Notes: generated by a model not told the origin, from the letters alone. 64,000 bases of DNA from Asticcacaulis sp. AC460 (GCF_000495795.1 NZ_AWGD01000011.1:1-64000), one strand, 5' to 3'; counted from the stretch's first letter, positions 16,004-26,206 are shown. Made by a program: numbers and translations.

Positions 16004-17857
16004 CTACTCCACCTCGGCCTCGACCTTGGCCAGGTTTTCGCGGGCGGCGTCGGCGGCGCGCTGACGTTCCCACATGGCGTAGTACAGCCCCTTAAGCTTC
16101 ATCAACTCGGCATGGCGGCCACGTTCCGCCACCACGCCGTCCTTGAGCACCAGGATCTCGTCCGCCCCGACCACGGTCGACAGACGGTGGGCGATGACCA
16201 GGGTCGTGCGGTTCTTCGACACGTCGTCCAGAGACGCCTGAATCTCACGCTCGGTATGGGTATCCAGCGCCGAGGTCGCCTCGTCCAGGATCAGGATCGG
16301 CGGCGATTTCAGCAGGGTCCGGGCAATCGCCACACGCTGCTTCTCACCGCCCGACAGCTTCAGGCCGCGCTCACCGACCTCGGTGTCGTAGCCCTTGGGC
16401 AGGGTCGAGATGAAGTGGGCGATCTGGGCGCGCTCGGCGGCATCCTCAACCTCGCCCTTGCCGGCCGCGACATTGCCGTAGCCGATATTGTAGGCGATGG
16501 TGTCGTTGAACAGCACGGTATCCTGGGGCACCATGCCGATGACCTTGCGCAGCGACGCCTGGGTGACGCCGCGGATATCCTGGCCGTCGATTTCGATACT
16601 GCCGGCCTTCACGTCATAGAAACGGTACAGCAGCCGCGACAAGGTCGATTTGCCGGCGCCCGACGGGCCAACGACGGCCACGGTCTTGCCGGCCGGAACC
16701 TCGAAGGTCACGCCCTTCAGGATCTGACGGTCCGGGTCGTAGGAAAAGTGCACGTCCTTGAAGGCGATGGCGCCGTCGCTGACCACCAGTTCGGTCGCGG
16801 CCGGCGAATCGACGACTTCCTGCGGTTCGTCCAGCAGCTTGAACATGGCCTCCATGTCGATCAGGCCTGTCGAGATTTCGCGGTACAGCGTGCCGATGAA
16901 GTTCAGCGGGATCGACAGCTGCATCATGAAGGCGTTGATCATGACGAAGTGGCCGACCGTCTGGCGGCCGGCGGCGACTTCCAACGCCGACATCACCATA
17001 ACGATGGCCATGCCGATCGAGAAGATCACCGCCTGGCCGATATTGAGCCAGGCCAGCGAGGTATAGGTCTTGATGGCCGCCTTTTCGTACTTGCCGGTGG
17101 CGCGGCTGTAGCGCTCGGTCTCAAGCTGTTCGTTGCCGAAATATTTGACAGTTTCGAAGTTGAGCAGGCTGTCGACCGCCTTGGACATCGAGTCGGTATC
17201 GGCCTCATTCATGTCCTTGCGGATGCTGATGCGCCAATTCGAGGCGATGATCGAGAACCAGACATAGACGACGACGGTGGCGACAACGACGACGACGTAC
17301 CAGAGGCTGAACTGGTAGGCCAGGATGAAGGCGGTGAGAATAAACTCGATGACGGTCGGGATGCCGACCATCATGGTCAGACGGATGATGGTTTCGATGC
17401 CGTTCTTGCCGCGTTCGATCACCCGCGACAGCCCGCCGGTGCGGCGTTGCAGGTGGAAACGCAGGCTCAGATTATGCAGATGGATGAAGGCGCGGTTGGC
17501 CAGGCCGCGGACGGCATGCTGACCGACGGCGGCGAACAGGGCGTCGCGGACGTTGTTGAGGATCTGCGACAGCATCCGCGCCACGCCGTAGGCGACGACC
17601 AGGATCAGCGGGCCGGCGGCCAGAAGGCCCCAGAAATTGATGTCGGGTCCGCCGGTCAGGGCATTGGTGGCCCATTTGTACGTGTACGGAATAACGACCG
17701 TCAGCAACTTGCCGGCCAGCATGGCCAGCAGGGCGAAGACGACCTGGGCTTTCAGGTCGGCGCGGTGGGCCGGCCACAGATAGGGCGCCAGGAAGCTGAC
17801 GGTTTCGGAAAACTTGCCCTTGGGCTTGGGGAACGGAGCTTGCGCCGGTGCGGACAT
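16004..17857 (-). CDS. atm1: Atm1-type ABC exporter (fused membrane and ATPase domains)
   Basis: A 617-aa half-transporter with six transmembrane helices (residues ~25-330) and a C-terminal nucleotide-binding domain. The Walker A is GPSGAGKST (Lys403), the signature LSGGEKQR, Walker B ILILDEATSALD and the switch His in VIAHRLS. The membrane domain is Atm1/HMT1-like (HLHNLSLRFHLQRRTGGLSR, GKNGIETIIRL, MNEADTDSMSKAVDSLLNFE), a group that exports glutathione-linked sulfur or metal conjugates from the cytoplasm and is widely conserved in alphaproteobacteria. It functions as a homodimer in the inner membrane. It is transcribed alone, convergent with the small lipoprotein gene. Confidence 0.93.
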   Translation of the reverse strand: MSAPAQAPFPKPKGKFSETVSFLAPYLWPAHRADLKAQVVFALLAMLAGKLLTVVIPYTYKWATNALTGGPDINFWGLLAAGPLILVVAYGVARMLSQILNNVRDALFAAVGQHAVRGLANRAFIHLHNLSLRFHLQRRTGGLSRVIERGKNGIETIIRLTMMVGIPTVIEFILTAFILAYQFSLWYVVVVVATVVVYVWFSIIASNWRISIRKDMNEADTDSMSKAVDSLLNFETVKYFGNEQLETERYSRATGKYEKAAIKTYTSLAWLNIGQAVIFSIGMAIVMVMSALEVAAGRQTVGHFVMINAFMMQLSIPLNFIGTLYREISTGLIDMEAMFKLLDEPQEVVDSPAATELVVSDGAIAFKDVHFSYDPDRQILKGVTFEVPAGKTVAVVGPSGAGKSTLSRLLYRFYDVKAGSIEIDGQDIRGVTQASLRKVIGMVPQDTVLFNDTIAYNIGYGNVAAGKGEVEDAAERAQIAHFISTLPKGYDTEVGERGLKLSGGEKQRVAIARTLLKSPPILILDEATSALDTHTEREIQASLDDVSKNRTTLVIAHRLSTVVGADEILVLKDGVVAERGRHAELMKLKGLYYAMWERQRAADAARENLAKVEAEVE

Positions 17858-17955
17858 TCAAAGCCAACTTTCGAGTCGTTTCGTCGGCCCTATATAGGCG
17901 GCGCCTTCCCCTGCGCCAATTGTGGCAAAAATAATTTTATTCGGCGTCGCAGCAA

Positions 17956-18579
17956 TTACGGCGCGGTGTGATTGTCCGCAATGGCCTTGAAGGCCTTCAG
18001 GAAGGCTGACGGCGGATGCGCGCCCGACACCGCCGTGCGGTTGTCGAACACGAAGAACGGCACGCCCTTCACGCCGAATCCTTGCGCCTGCTTCTGGTCC
18101 TCGTCGACCCGCGCCCTCAGGCTGGCGAAATCGAAAGCCCCCTCCGACAGCGTCTTGTCCAGGCCGACCTCAACCGCCAGATCTACCAGGACCGCACGGT
18201 CGAACAGGTTCCGGCCTTCGGTAAAATAAGCAAAATACATCCGTTGCAGCAGGTCAGACCCCTTGCTGCCCGCAAAGGCCAATAGCGTATGGGCATCGGC
18301 CGTATCGCCGACCTGGGTGCCGTTCAACCGAAAGGTCAGCCCGGCCTGGGCGGCGGCGGCTTCGGTGCCGGCAATGGTCGCCTTCGCCTGCTCCGGTGTC
18401 TGGCCGTAGCGTTTGACGAACATCTGCTCAACCGGATAGGGCGCCTCGCCCGGCATCAGCCGGAAGGCATGGTGCACGATGACAGGCTCCAGGCCGGCTT
18501 CGCGGATGGCGGTTTCCAGATTGACCCTGCCGATATAACAGAAGGGACAAATGACGTCGGACCAGATATCTATGCGCAC
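17956..18579 (-). CDS. DsbA-family oxidoreductase (FrnE-like)
   Basis: A 207-aa cytoplasmic thioredoxin-fold protein with the helical insertion typical of DsbA. The active site is CPFC in the opening segment RIDIWSDVICPFCYIG. A conserved GVKGVPFFVFDN carries the cis-proline loop. There is no signal peptide, matching the FrnE/2-hydroxychromene isomerase-like branch rather than periplasmic DsbA. The GTG at 18579 is preferred because it gives the canonical N-terminus; further upstream the frame runs into a hairpin repeat (18589-18613) and becomes unlike the family. Function beyond disulfide or isomerase chemistry is not resolved. Confidence 0.85.
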   Translation of the reverse strand: MRIDIWSDVICPFCYIGRVNLETAIREAGLEPVIVHHAFRLMPGEAPYPVEQMFVKRYGQTPEQAKATIAGTEAAAAQAGLTFRLNGTQVGDTADAHTLLAFAGSKGSDLLQRMYFAYFTEGRNLFDRAVLVDLAVEVGLDKTLSEGAFDFASLRARVDEDQKQAQGFGVKGVPFFVFDNRTAVSGAHPPSAFLKAFKAIADNHTAP

Positions 18580-18588
18580 GAGCACTTT

Positions 18589-18613
18589 CCGAAAAGTGGG
18601 ACGCACTTTTCGG
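18589..18613. repeat. Short palindromic repeat CCGAAAAGTG/CACTTTTCGG
   Basis: Ten-base arms CCGAAAAGTG (18589-18598) and CACTTTTCGG (18604-18613) around GGACG, flanked by GCACTTT and AAAAGTGCG. This resembles short dispersed palindromes common in alphaproteobacterial genomes. It lies in the promoter gap between two divergent genes. Confidence 0.7.
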
Positions 18614-18716
18614 TTAAAAAGTGCGAAAAAACAAAAATATTGAGCGCCGATCTGATGCAATCAGATCGAGTAGCGTTCAATCTGCATGTAATACGGTTAC
18701 GGTTGAGGTCAAGTCT

Positions 18717-19514
18717 TTGAAGACGTTCGCAGCTCTCTTTACCGGTCTATTCCTGGCGACCGCCCTCCCCGCCATGGCCGCCGAGCCGATCCGCATCATC
18801 CTGGTCGGCGATTCGACCATGACCGACAAGTCCGGCTACGGCAAAGGCTTCTGCGCCCGTTTCACCCCTGACGTCACCTGCATCAATGCGGCGCGCGGCG
18901 GCCGCAGTTCCAAGAGCTACCGCGTCGAAGGCCTGTGGGACCCGATCCTGGCTCAGCTTCACGACGGCAAGGCTTACGCCCGGACCTATGTCTGGATCGG
19001 CTTCGGCCACAATGACGGCTCGTCCAAGCCCGAACGCCACACCGACCTGCAGACCGAATTCCCGCTCAATATGCGCCGCTACGCCGGGGAGATCCACGCT
19101 GCCGGCGCCATTCCCGTCATGGTCACGCCCCAGACCCAGCGCTGGTTCCGCGATGGCCGGCTCAAGGACGACCTGCGGCCATGGGCCGCCGCCATCCGGG
19201 TGGTCGCCACGGACGGCGGCTACCAACTGGTCGATGTTTATGGCGTTACGCGTGAAGCCGTCCAGGCCATGGGGCCGCTGGCAGCCAACCGCACCGCCGG
19301 CGATCCCATCCCGCAGAACATTCTCGACAGCGAAGCTTCGGGCACCTCGGTCCCTGCCGTGTTCACCGACGCTTCGCAGGCGACGACGTCATCGCATCAG
19401 GGTTTCGACTACACCCATCTGGGGGCCGACGGCTCAGCCCTGTTCGGCCGGATCATCGTCGACGCCTGGGCAGCGCAAAATCCCGATATCCGCCCTTATG
19501 TAAGATCCGAATAA
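18717..19514 (+). CDS. Exported SGNH hydrolase, rhamnogalacturonan acetylesterase-like (CE12)
   Basis: A 265-aa secreted esterase that should remove acetyl groups from pectic rhamnogalacturonan. The signal peptide is residues 1-21 (ALFTGLFLATALPAMAA). The four SGNH blocks are visible: GDSTMTD (Ser nucleophile), NAARGGRSSKSY (Gly), GFGHND (Asn) and FDYTHLGADG (Asp/His), in the CE12 arrangement. No ATG gives a sensible signal peptide; the TTG at 18717, with GAGG upstream, is the best start, and ATG/GTG alternatives add a charged, unlikely N-terminus. It fits the cell-wall degradation theme of the window. Confidence 0.85.
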   Translation: MKTFAALFTGLFLATALPAMAAEPIRIILVGDSTMTDKSGYGKGFCARFTPDVTCINAARGGRSSKSYRVEGLWDPILAQLHDGKAYARTYVWIGFGHNDGSSKPERHTDLQTEFPLNMRRYAGEIHAAGAIPVMVTPQTQRWFRDGRLKDDLRPWAAAIRVVATDGGYQLVDVYGVTREAVQAMGPLAANRTAGDPIPQNILDSEASGTSVPAVFTDASQATTSSHQGFDYTHLGADGSALFGRIIVDAWAAQNPDIRPYVRSE

Positions 19515-19574
19515 CACTGTCTTTAATCCATTCTTATGCACTCCATGGTCTTATCCGGACATTGGAGTAGAGTC

Positions 19575-21605
19575 ATGCATTCCCCCGAGAGTGAGCGGAT
19601 CCGGCTGGAAGCCCTGTACGCCCTGGACGTCCTGGACAGCGATCCGGAGCCGGGCTTCGACGCCATTACACAACTGGCGGCCAGCCTGTTTCACACCCCG
19701 GTCTCCGCCGTATCCTTGATCGACGCCGAACGGCAGTGGTTCAAATCCTGCGTCGGCATCGACAACAGCGAAACCCCGCGCGAAGACTCGATCTGCGACT
19801 ACGCCCTCGATCACGACCAAGGACTGGTGCTGCTCGACGCCAGCCGCGATCCCGATTTCTGCAACCATCCCGTGGTCGCGCCCGACGACGGCATCCGCTT
19901 CTATGCCGGCGCCCTGGTCCGCTTCAACGGCGTGCCCATCGGAACCCTGTGCGTTGCCGACACCGTCCCGCGCGACGCGTTCAGCGACGAAGAGCGCCAG
20001 ACCCTGACCCGCCTGGCCAATGCCGTCTCTTCCATGCTGGCCATGCGCAAGGACGGCCTTGTCAAGAAGGCCACCATCCGTAGTTTGCGCGAAACCCAGT
20101 CCAAGCTGGAAATGATGGAGCGCGCCGCCGGCGTCGGCTACTGGCACCTCGACATGGCCGCCCAGACCATCCAATGGTCTCGTGGCGTCTACGACATCTT
20201 CGGCGAAACCCCGGACACCTACACCCCGCGCCTGGGCGGCAGCCAGCACCGTTACCATCCCGACGACTGGCCGATGATCCGCGGCCATATCGAAGGCGCC
20301 ATGAACGACGGCAAGCCCTTCGAGTTCGACGCCCGCATGAGCCGCAGCGACGGCGCCGAACGCGTCGTCCACGTCCAGGGCGGCGTCGAAAGCGACGACA
20401 ACGGCAAGACCCTGTCGATCTTCGGCACCTTCCAGGACATCACGCGCCAAAAAGAGGTCGAGGACGCCTTGCGCACGGCCAAACAGACGGCTGAAGACTT
20501 CGGCCAGGCCCAGGCCGACTTCCTGTCGAACATGAGCCATGAGATCCGCACGCCGCTGACCACCATCATCGGCTATTCCGGCCTGCTCGACGAGATCGAG
20601 GCCATGCCGCCGGAAGGCCAGATGTTCGTAAAACGCCTGCGCAAGGCCGGCGGACAACTTCTCAGCCTGGTCAACGACATTCTCGACTATTCCAAGCTGG
20701 AGGCCGGCCAGGTCGAGCTGGATCCGCAGCCGGTCGACCTGCACGAACTGGCCGACGACATCACCGACCAGTTCCGCACCCAGGCCGAATCAAAAGGTCT
20801 GGCGCTGAAGGTCGAGGCCGACCCGGCCTGTCCGCAATGGATCGAGGCCGATGGCGTGCGCCTGACCCAGGTCCTGAACAACCTGATCAGCAATGCCTGC
20901 AAGTTCACTCAGGCGGGTTCGGTGACGGTGCGCTTCTCCGGCACGCCGTCGGTGGACGGACTGCGCCTGCGGCTCGAGGTCGAGGACACCGGCCCGGGCA
21001 TGTCGCCGGAGCAGACAGGCCGGTTGTTCAAGCGCTTTTCCCAGGCCGACAACAGCGTCCACCGCAAGCATGGCGGCTCGGGCCTGGGCCTCAGCATCTG
21101 TCACGAGATCAGCCGGCTGATGCACGGCCAGGTCGGCTGCGAGTCCGAAGAGGGCCGGGGCAGCCTGTTCTGGTTCGAAGGCGACGTCGGGCTCTATGCC
21201 GAGTCCGAAACCGCCACCGGCGCGGACCTGGCGGGTCTGAACATTCTGGTGGTCGACGACCATGAGGCCAATCGCGACATGATCCGCGGCATGCTGGGGC
21301 GCGACATCGCGATGACCGAGGCGGCCGACGGTGCCCAGGCTCTGGAACTGTGCCGGTCGCAGCGCTTCGATGTCATCCTGATGGATATTCAGATGCCGGT
21401 CCTGGACGGTCTCTCGGCGACGCGCGAGTTGCGCCGGTTGGACGGCATCAATTCCCAGACCCCAGTCATCGCCATCAGTGCGGGCGCCAGTGTGAAATCG
21501 GGTGTGTTCGACGCCTTCCTGGCCAAGCCGCTGGACAAGACCGCCCTGCTCCACGCCATCGAGCAAGTCTTGACCGCATCAACCTCCAACCGCAAACGCG
21601 CCTGA
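19575..21605 (+). CDS. Hybrid sensor histidine kinase (GAF-PAS-HisKA-HATPase-REC)
   Basis: A 676-aa cytoplasmic kinase without transmembrane segments. A GAF domain (about 1-160, with the ESICDYAL.. type core) is followed by a PAS domain (about 185-295), HisKA with His322 in FLSNMSHEIRTPL, the ATPase domain with NLISNACKFT, DTGPGMSPEQ and GSGLGLSI, and a receiver domain with Asp604 in VILMDIQMPVLDG and Lys in FLAKPLDK. All catalytic residues are present. The ATG at 19575 with GGAG upstream is favoured over one 39 bp earlier. It is a solo gene. The GAF/PAS layout is very like the kinase at 53862-55706, which lacks its His. Confidence 0.92.
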   Translation: MHSPESERIRLEALYALDVLDSDPEPGFDAITQLAASLFHTPVSAVSLIDAERQWFKSCVGIDNSETPREDSICDYALDHDQGLVLLDASRDPDFCNHPVVAPDDGIRFYAGALVRFNGVPIGTLCVADTVPRDAFSDEERQTLTRLANAVSSMLAMRKDGLVKKATIRSLRETQSKLEMMERAAGVGYWHLDMAAQTIQWSRGVYDIFGETPDTYTPRLGGSQHRYHPDDWPMIRGHIEGAMNDGKPFEFDARMSRSDGAERVVHVQGGVESDDNGKTLSIFGTFQDITRQKEVEDALRTAKQTAEDFGQAQADFLSNMSHEIRTPLTTIIGYSGLLDEIEAMPPEGQMFVKRLRKAGGQLLSLVNDILDYSKLEAGQVELDPQPVDLHELADDITDQFRTQAESKGLALKVEADPACPQWIEADGVRLTQVLNNLISNACKFTQAGSVTVRFSGTPSVDGLRLRLEVEDTGPGMSPEQTGRLFKRFSQADNSVHRKHGGSGLGLSICHEISRLMHGQVGCESEEGRGSLFWFEGDVGLYAESETATGADLAGLNILVVDDHEANRDMIRGMLGRDIAMTEAADGAQALELCRSQRFDVILMDIQMPVLDGLSATRELRRLDGINSQTPVIAISAGASVKSGVFDAFLAKPLDKTALLHAIEQVLTASTSNRKRA

Positions 21606-21622
21606 CGAAGGCGTCCTTCCTT

Positions 21623-21822
21623 CTCCTCTCCACGAAGTGGGGAGGTCGGGTGAGCAAGGGCGTATACGCCCGCCGCGCAAGGAAGGGGTGGAGGGGTATC
21701 TTTCTTCGGAGGTAGGGCGGTAAGCTGCTGTTTGAGTCTTTGTCTGAACCACGGCGCAGTTCGGACTGACAGTATACCCCTCCGCCGGCTTCGCCGGCAC
21801 CTCCCCACTTCGTGGAGAGGAG
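21623..21822. repeat. Long palindrome, REPIN-like (copy 3)
   Basis: Perfect 24-bp outer arms (21623-21646 and 21799-21822; core CTCTCCACGAAGTGGGGAGG) with an inner pair GGAGGGGTAT / ATACCCCTCC. It fills the 238-bp gap between two convergent genes; I see no other feature there. Confidence 0.85.
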
Positions 21823-21843
21823 GTAGATTGCAAACTTCACTTG

Positions 21844-23742
21844 TTACGCAGGCTCGTCGCGTAGACGATCCCACCAGGTGAACTTCATCACCACCGAACA
21901 CGCTACCACGACCGCCAGCGTCATCCAGAACTTGTCCATCTCGCGGATCATCAGGAAGATCGCCGACGCCGTCAAAGCTGTCTGCCATACCACCCCGACC
22001 AGGCAGTTGAACATATCGCGGCCGAAGTCGCGGTTCGGCTGAACCTCCGGCTCGTCTTCCCGCAGCGCTTTCAACACCGGCCCCCAGAAACCCCATGGCC
22101 GGGTCTTTTTGTAGAACGCCTTCAAGGTCTCCATATCGGTCGGCTTTGTGATCAATGACCCGATCACCGCCACAGCCAGACAGGCTGCGAACAGCCACGG
22201 GAAGGCCGCCAACCCGTCGACGCCGGCGCCGGTCACCGGGTCCTTGTAGACCGCCATGCCCATGGCCACGATGACGCCCAATCCCATCGACGCCGCATAG
22301 CCCGTGCCGTTCAGCCGCCACCAGTACCACTTGACGACATTGGCCACGGTATAACCGCCGTACAAACCGGTCGTAATCCAGGTGACGACATCATTGATCG
22401 AGTTCAACTGCCAGCCGATGAAGGCGGCGATGACAGCGAACAGGAACGAGGTCAAATAGCTTAACCGGACCAGCGATGTCTGGTCGGCATCGGGCTTGAT
22501 ATATTTGCGGTAGACATCGTTGACGACATAGGCCGGCGCGGCGTTCAGCGATGCCGAATAGGTTGCCATGAAGGCCGACAGCAGCCCGGCCAGGGCGATG
22601 CCCAACAGGCCCGGCGGCATGTAATTGTGCACGACCCACGGCAGGATGGCGTCGAAGTCGGCCGCAAACGGCTTGCCGGCCGCCGCGGCACTGGCCTGGA
22701 GCTGGCTCCAGTGCGGCCCGATAAAGACCAGGGCCAGGACGGCCATGCCAGCGATCATCAGATAGCGCGGGAACAGCAGGACCAGGTTGACGAAGCCGGA
22801 AATCTTGGCGGCTTCGATCGGCGATTTGGCCGACAACAGGCGTTGCATGTCATAGTTGGGCGCTGGGCCCGCCATGGCCTTGAAGAAGCCCTGGAAAACC
22901 ATCAGCCCCATGAAGATCGCGAAATAGGAATGGCCTTCTTTCGCGATCGTATCGATGGCCGAAGTCGCCACCACCTTGTTTTCAGGTTTAGCCGTTTCCG
23001 CCACCCTGGCCCAGTCGAGATCCAGGTTCCAGCCGAACGCCAGGTTGCTCCATCCGGCCGGAATGGCGGCTTTCAGCGCTTCCGGTGACACCAGGGTAAA
23101 GGCCAGCCAGGCGATGGCGATGCACACGATCAGCTTGATGAAGAACTGCAGGATTTCGGTCATCACCACCGAATACATGCCGCCCTTGACCGAATAGAGG
23201 GTGGTCAGGCCGACCACGATCAGTCCGTACAGCTTGTCGTTCAGGACCGGATCGGCGGCCAGCTTCCACGGGCTGAACTCGGCGACCAGCTTGCCGATTC
23301 CCAAAAACCCGAAGGCCAGCATGCCGACCACCATGATCAGGGCGAAGACGACATTGATCAGGTGCGAGGCGCGCGCGCCAAACCCGTCGCCAAACCGGAA
23401 GGTGATCCATTCGGCCCCGGTCAGCTTGCCCGAGCGCCGCAGCCAGATGGCCAGGAACATCATCAGGAAGATCTGGTTGAACACCGGCCACAGCCACGGA
23501 ATGAAGACCGACTTCAGCCCGTAGACGACCAGAAGCCCGACCATCCACATGGTGCCGGAGACGTCGAACATGCCCGAGGCATTGGACAGGCCCAGCACCC
23601 ACCACGGCAGCTTGTTGCCGGCCAGGAAGTAGTTGCTCAAAGATCCGGACGACAGTTTCGCCACCCAGAAGCCCAGGCCGATCGTCAGCAGGACGTAACC
23701 GGCGACAATGGCGATGTCGATCCAGTGCAGACTTGTTGTCAT
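21844..23742 (-). CDS. Sodium:solute symporter family transporter (probable mannobiose/sugar uptake)
   Basis: A 632-aa inner-membrane secondary transporter of the SSS family with about 14 hydrophobic segments. Landmarks are FWVAKLSSGSLSNYFLAGNKLPWW at the N-terminus, the central WVVHNYMPPGLLGIALAGLLSAFMATYSASLN region (sodium-site Ser/Thr context) and a cytoplasmic C-terminal extension with extra helices typical of large sugar SSS proteins. GGAGGAAAAC precedes the ATG, an excellent ribosome site. It is the last gene of the operon GH130-epimerase-symporter, which implies transport of mannobiose or a related beta-mannoside (inference from context). Confidence 0.87.
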   Translation of the reverse strand: MTTSLHWIDIAIVAGYVLLTIGLGFWVAKLSSGSLSNYFLAGNKLPWWVLGLSNASGMFDVSGTMWMVGLLVVYGLKSVFIPWLWPVFNQIFLMMFLAIWLRRSGKLTGAEWITFRFGDGFGARASHLINVVFALIMVVGMLAFGFLGIGKLVAEFSPWKLAADPVLNDKLYGLIVVGLTTLYSVKGGMYSVVMTEILQFFIKLIVCIAIAWLAFTLVSPEALKAAIPAGWSNLAFGWNLDLDWARVAETAKPENKVVATSAIDTIAKEGHSYFAIFMGLMVFQGFFKAMAGPAPNYDMQRLLSAKSPIEAAKISGFVNLVLLFPRYLMIAGMAVLALVFIGPHWSQLQASAAAAGKPFAADFDAILPWVVHNYMPPGLLGIALAGLLSAFMATYSASLNAAPAYVVNDVYRKYIKPDADQTSLVRLSYLTSFLFAVIAAFIGWQLNSINDVVTWITTGLYGGYTVANVVKWYWWRLNGTGYAASMGLGVIVAMGMAVYKDPVTGAGVDGLAAFPWLFAACLAVAVIGSLITKPTDMETLKAFYKKTRPWGFWGPVLKALREDEPEVQPNRDFGRDMFNCLVGVVWQTALTASAIFLMIREMDKFWMTLAVVVACSVVMKFTWWDRLRDEPA

Positions 23743-23771
23743 GTTTTCCTCCCCCGTTTTCAGGGTTATGT

Positions 23772-24968
23772 TTATGACGCCTTCAGGCGCTTATCCAGTT
23801 CGATCATCGCCCGTCCGTTATGGTAGGGGCACTTCCACATGCCGGCGGCATAGACCGGCGGCCGTCCGGCATCCGCGCCGTACCAGGTCCACTCACCGCC
23901 CGACGCCGCGCCGTACTGATCCTTGAGATAGCGCCACAGTCGGCCGGCGGCGTCGAGAAAATCCTCATCGCCTGTCATCTGCCAGGCATTGACGAAACCG
24001 ACCAGGCCTTCCGCCTGGCCCCACCATTCGCCATCCGGATCGAGGTGACCCTCGAAGCCACGCTCATAGCTCAGGCCGCCGCGGCCGTTAAAACCTTCGT
24101 CTAACGTGGCGCGCGACAACCCGATCGTCAGTGTACGGATTCGCGCCAGCAAGGCCTTGTCGCCCAGCACTTCGGCGCCTTCCCACATCAGCCACGCCGC
24201 CTCGATATCGTGGCCGTAGGAGACGGCCTGGGTATGGTCTTCCCAGTCCATGCCGAAGAACAGTTTCAGGTGCCGTCCGTCATCGGCAAACCGGTCGGCG
24301 AAGATCGTCAGGGCACGGCGCAAGGCGTGACCGCTGGCCTCATCCGGCGCCACGCGGTGCAGATTGGCGTAGGCCTCCAGGAGATGGAGGTGGGTGTTCA
24401 TGGTCTTGGGGCTGGCGGCATCCTTGTCCGACAGGCGCGGATCGTCGATCGGCGACCAGTAGGCGCTAAGGGCCTCTACATAGCCGCGGTACTGCGGATC
24501 CCAGAACCGGTCCTCGATCTCGCGCTGAAGCTGCCGCGCCAGGGCCAGGGCGCCGACATCCCCCGTGGCGCCGTGATATTCGCTCAGGGCATAGACGGCG
24601 AAGGCCTGGGCATAGCCCTGCTTCTTGGCGTCGGTGACCTGACCTTTGGCATCCAGCAGCCAGTAGACCCCGCCATGGTCGCGATCGACGAAATGATCGC
24701 GCAGCCAGACATAGGCCCGGTCGGCAAGGCCTCGCGCTTCGTCCGAACCCAGACAATGCGCCATGGCCGAGAAAAACCACATCAGGCGGGTATTGAGGAT
24801 GATGCTTTTCGGCGCATCGACGACCGGTTCACCGGCCGCATCGATCTCACCGTGGAAGCCGCCGTTCACCGCATCCGGCGCCTTGTCCGCCCACCAGCGC
24901 AGCAGGACCTCCGCCTCCCAGCGGGCCTCGGTGCGCAAGGTCTGGCGGATATCGGCGGTGACGATCAT
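23772..24968 (-). CDS. Cellobiose/mannobiose 2-epimerase (AGE family)
   Basis: A 398-aa (alpha/alpha)6-barrel protein of the N-acylglucosamine 2-epimerase/cellobiose 2-epimerase family. Landmarks are [76 protein letters not shown] and [11 protein letters not shown], which carry the conserved catalytic His and Glu positions. The length fits cellobiose 2-epimerases (about 390-410 aa). The ATG at 24968 overlaps the stop of the GH130 gene by 4 bp (ATGA). Next to a GH130 phosphorylase the expected reaction is mannobiose to mannosyl-glucose in the cytoplasm. Confidence 0.9.
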   Translation of the reverse strand: MIVTADIRQTLRTEARWEAEVLLRWWADKAPDAVNGGFHGEIDAAGEPVVDAPKSIILNTRLMWFFSAMAHCLGSDEARGLADRAYVWLRDHFVDRDHGGVYWLLDAKGQVTDAKKQGYAQAFAVYALSEYHGATGDVGALALARQLQREIEDRFWDPQYRGYVEALSAYWSPIDDPRLSDKDAASPKTMNTHLHLLEAYANLHRVAPDEASGHALRRALTIFADRFADDGRHLKLFFGMDWEDHTQAVSYGHDIEAAWLMWEGAEVLGDKALLARIRTLTIGLSRATLDEGFNGRGGLSYERGFEGHLDPDGEWWGQAEGLVGFVNAWQMTGDEDFLDAAGRLWRYLKDQYGAASGGEWTWYGADAGRPPVYAAGMWKCPYHNGRAMIELDKRLKAS

Positions 24969-26143
24969 GATTGCTCCAGATAGGCCTGATTGCGGCTGAT
25001 CAGGTCCAGCCGTTGCTGCACACAACCGGCCGAGGTCAGGGGATCGGATGGCGTATTCTTGCAATAGTCAACCAGGCGGGCCAACGACGAATTGGCGACA
25101 TGCAAGCGCGTGTCGGACGAGGCGTAATAGATCAGCACCTCTTCCTTGTCGTTCACGATCCAGCCATTGGAGAAACAGACATTCGACACGTCGCCGACCC
25201 GCTCCTCACCCTTGGGCGCGATCAGGTGGCCGCCCGGCGCATAGGTCACCTTCCAAGGCGCGTTCAGGTCGGTCATGAACATGTACAGGACATAGCGCAG
25301 CCCGGCGGCGGTGTTGCGCACACCGTGGGCCAAATGCAGCCAGCCCTCGGGCGTTTTGATCGGCGCCGGCCCCTGGCCGTTCTTCACTTCCTTGATGGTA
25401 TGATAGATCTTGGTGTCGACGATGACTTCGGATTCGATGACCGGATCGGTCATGTCTTTGGTCAGACCCCAGCCGATGCCGCCACCACCGCCGACCGAAA
25501 TGAAGCCGTCCTGTGGCCGGGTGTAGAGGGCGTACTGACCGTCAACGAATTCCGGGTGCAGTACGACATTACGCTGCTGACCCGAATTGGTCTTCAGGTC
25601 GGGCAAACGCTCCCAGGTGACCAGGTCCTTGGTCCGGGCAATGCCGCATTGCGCCGTCGCCGCCGAGGTGTCGTTGGGCAGGCTGAAATCCTTGCGCTCG
25701 GTGCAGAACAGGCCGTAGATCCAGCCATCCTCATGCTGCGTCAGGCGCATGTCATAGACATTGGTGTCCGGTTCGTCTGTCTGCGGCAGCACAACCGGCG
25801 CCGGCCAGAAACGGAAGTTGTCGATGCCGTTGGCACTTTCGGCGATCGCGAAGAACGACTTGCGGTCGTCGCCCTCGACCCGAACCACTACGATATACTT
25901 GTCCTGCCAAAGCATGGCGCCGGCATTGAACGTCGCATTGATCCCCAGCCGCTCCTGCATGAACGGATTGGTGTCGGGGTTGAAGTCGTAACGCCATTCC
26001 AGCGGCACGTGGCCGGCGGTGATCACCGGATACTGCCAGCGGTGATAGACGCCATTGCCGGTCGCAGCCGGTACATTGGCGCGCGTCAGCAAGGCTTCGT
26101 GGTCGGCGCGCAGGCGGCCCAGGCGCTCGGCAGCATGACTCAT
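24965..26143 (-). CDS. GH130 4-O-beta-D-mannosyl-D-glucose phosphorylase
   Basis: A 392-aa five-bladed beta-propeller phosphorylase, cytoplasmic, that splits mannosyl-glucose with phosphate to give mannose-1-phosphate and glucose. The N-terminal block [19 protein letters not shown] and [12 protein letters not shown], the core NVYDMRLT with Asp131, and [10 protein letters not shown] closely follow the GH130 subfamily 1 enzymes; the general acid of the Bacteroides enzyme is also Asp131 (from memory). There is no signal peptide. It is the first gene of an operon with the epimerase and symporter, overlapping the former by 4 bp, which together make the standard mannobiose route. Confidence 0.92.
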   Translation of the reverse strand: MSHAAERLGRLRADHEALLTRANVPAATGNGVYHRWQYPVITAGHVPLEWRYDFNPDTNPFMQERLGINATFNAGAMLWQDKYIVVVRVEGDDRKSFFAIAESANGIDNFRFWPAPVVLPQTDEPDTNVYDMRLTQHEDGWIYGLFCTERKDFSLPNDTSAATAQCGIARTKDLVTWERLPDLKTNSGQQRNVVLHPEFVDGQYALYTRPQDGFISVGGGGGIGWGLTKDMTDPVIESEVIVDTKIYHTIKEVKNGQGPAPIKTPEGWLHLAHGVRNTAAGLRYVLYMFMTDLNAPWKVTYAPGGHLIAPKGEERVGDVSNVCFSNGWIVNDKEEVLIYYASSDTRLHVANSSLARLVDYCKNTPSDPLTSAGCVQQRLDLISRNQAYLEQS

Positions 26144-26183
26144 AGATCTCTTTCCCTAGCGGCTCCCCAAGGATTAAATAAAT

Positions 26184-26203
26184 TTGCTTTAATAAATAAG
26201 CAA
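26184..26203. promoter_or_regulatory. AT-rich palindrome upstream of the mannobiose operon
   Basis: TTGCTT (26184-26189) and AAGCAA (26198-26203) flank an 8-bp AT spacer, about 40 bp upstream of the GH130 start in otherwise AT-rich promoter DNA. It could be an operator for the operon or part of a weak terminator for the upstream gene, which ends 3 bp away. Confidence 0.4.
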
Positions 26204-26206
26204 GCC

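Noticed and set aside
15998-17971. A 657-codon plus-strand frame
   Set aside because: Antisense to the Atm1 exporter with intact ABC motifs; low-complexity His/Asp/Gln-rich translation.
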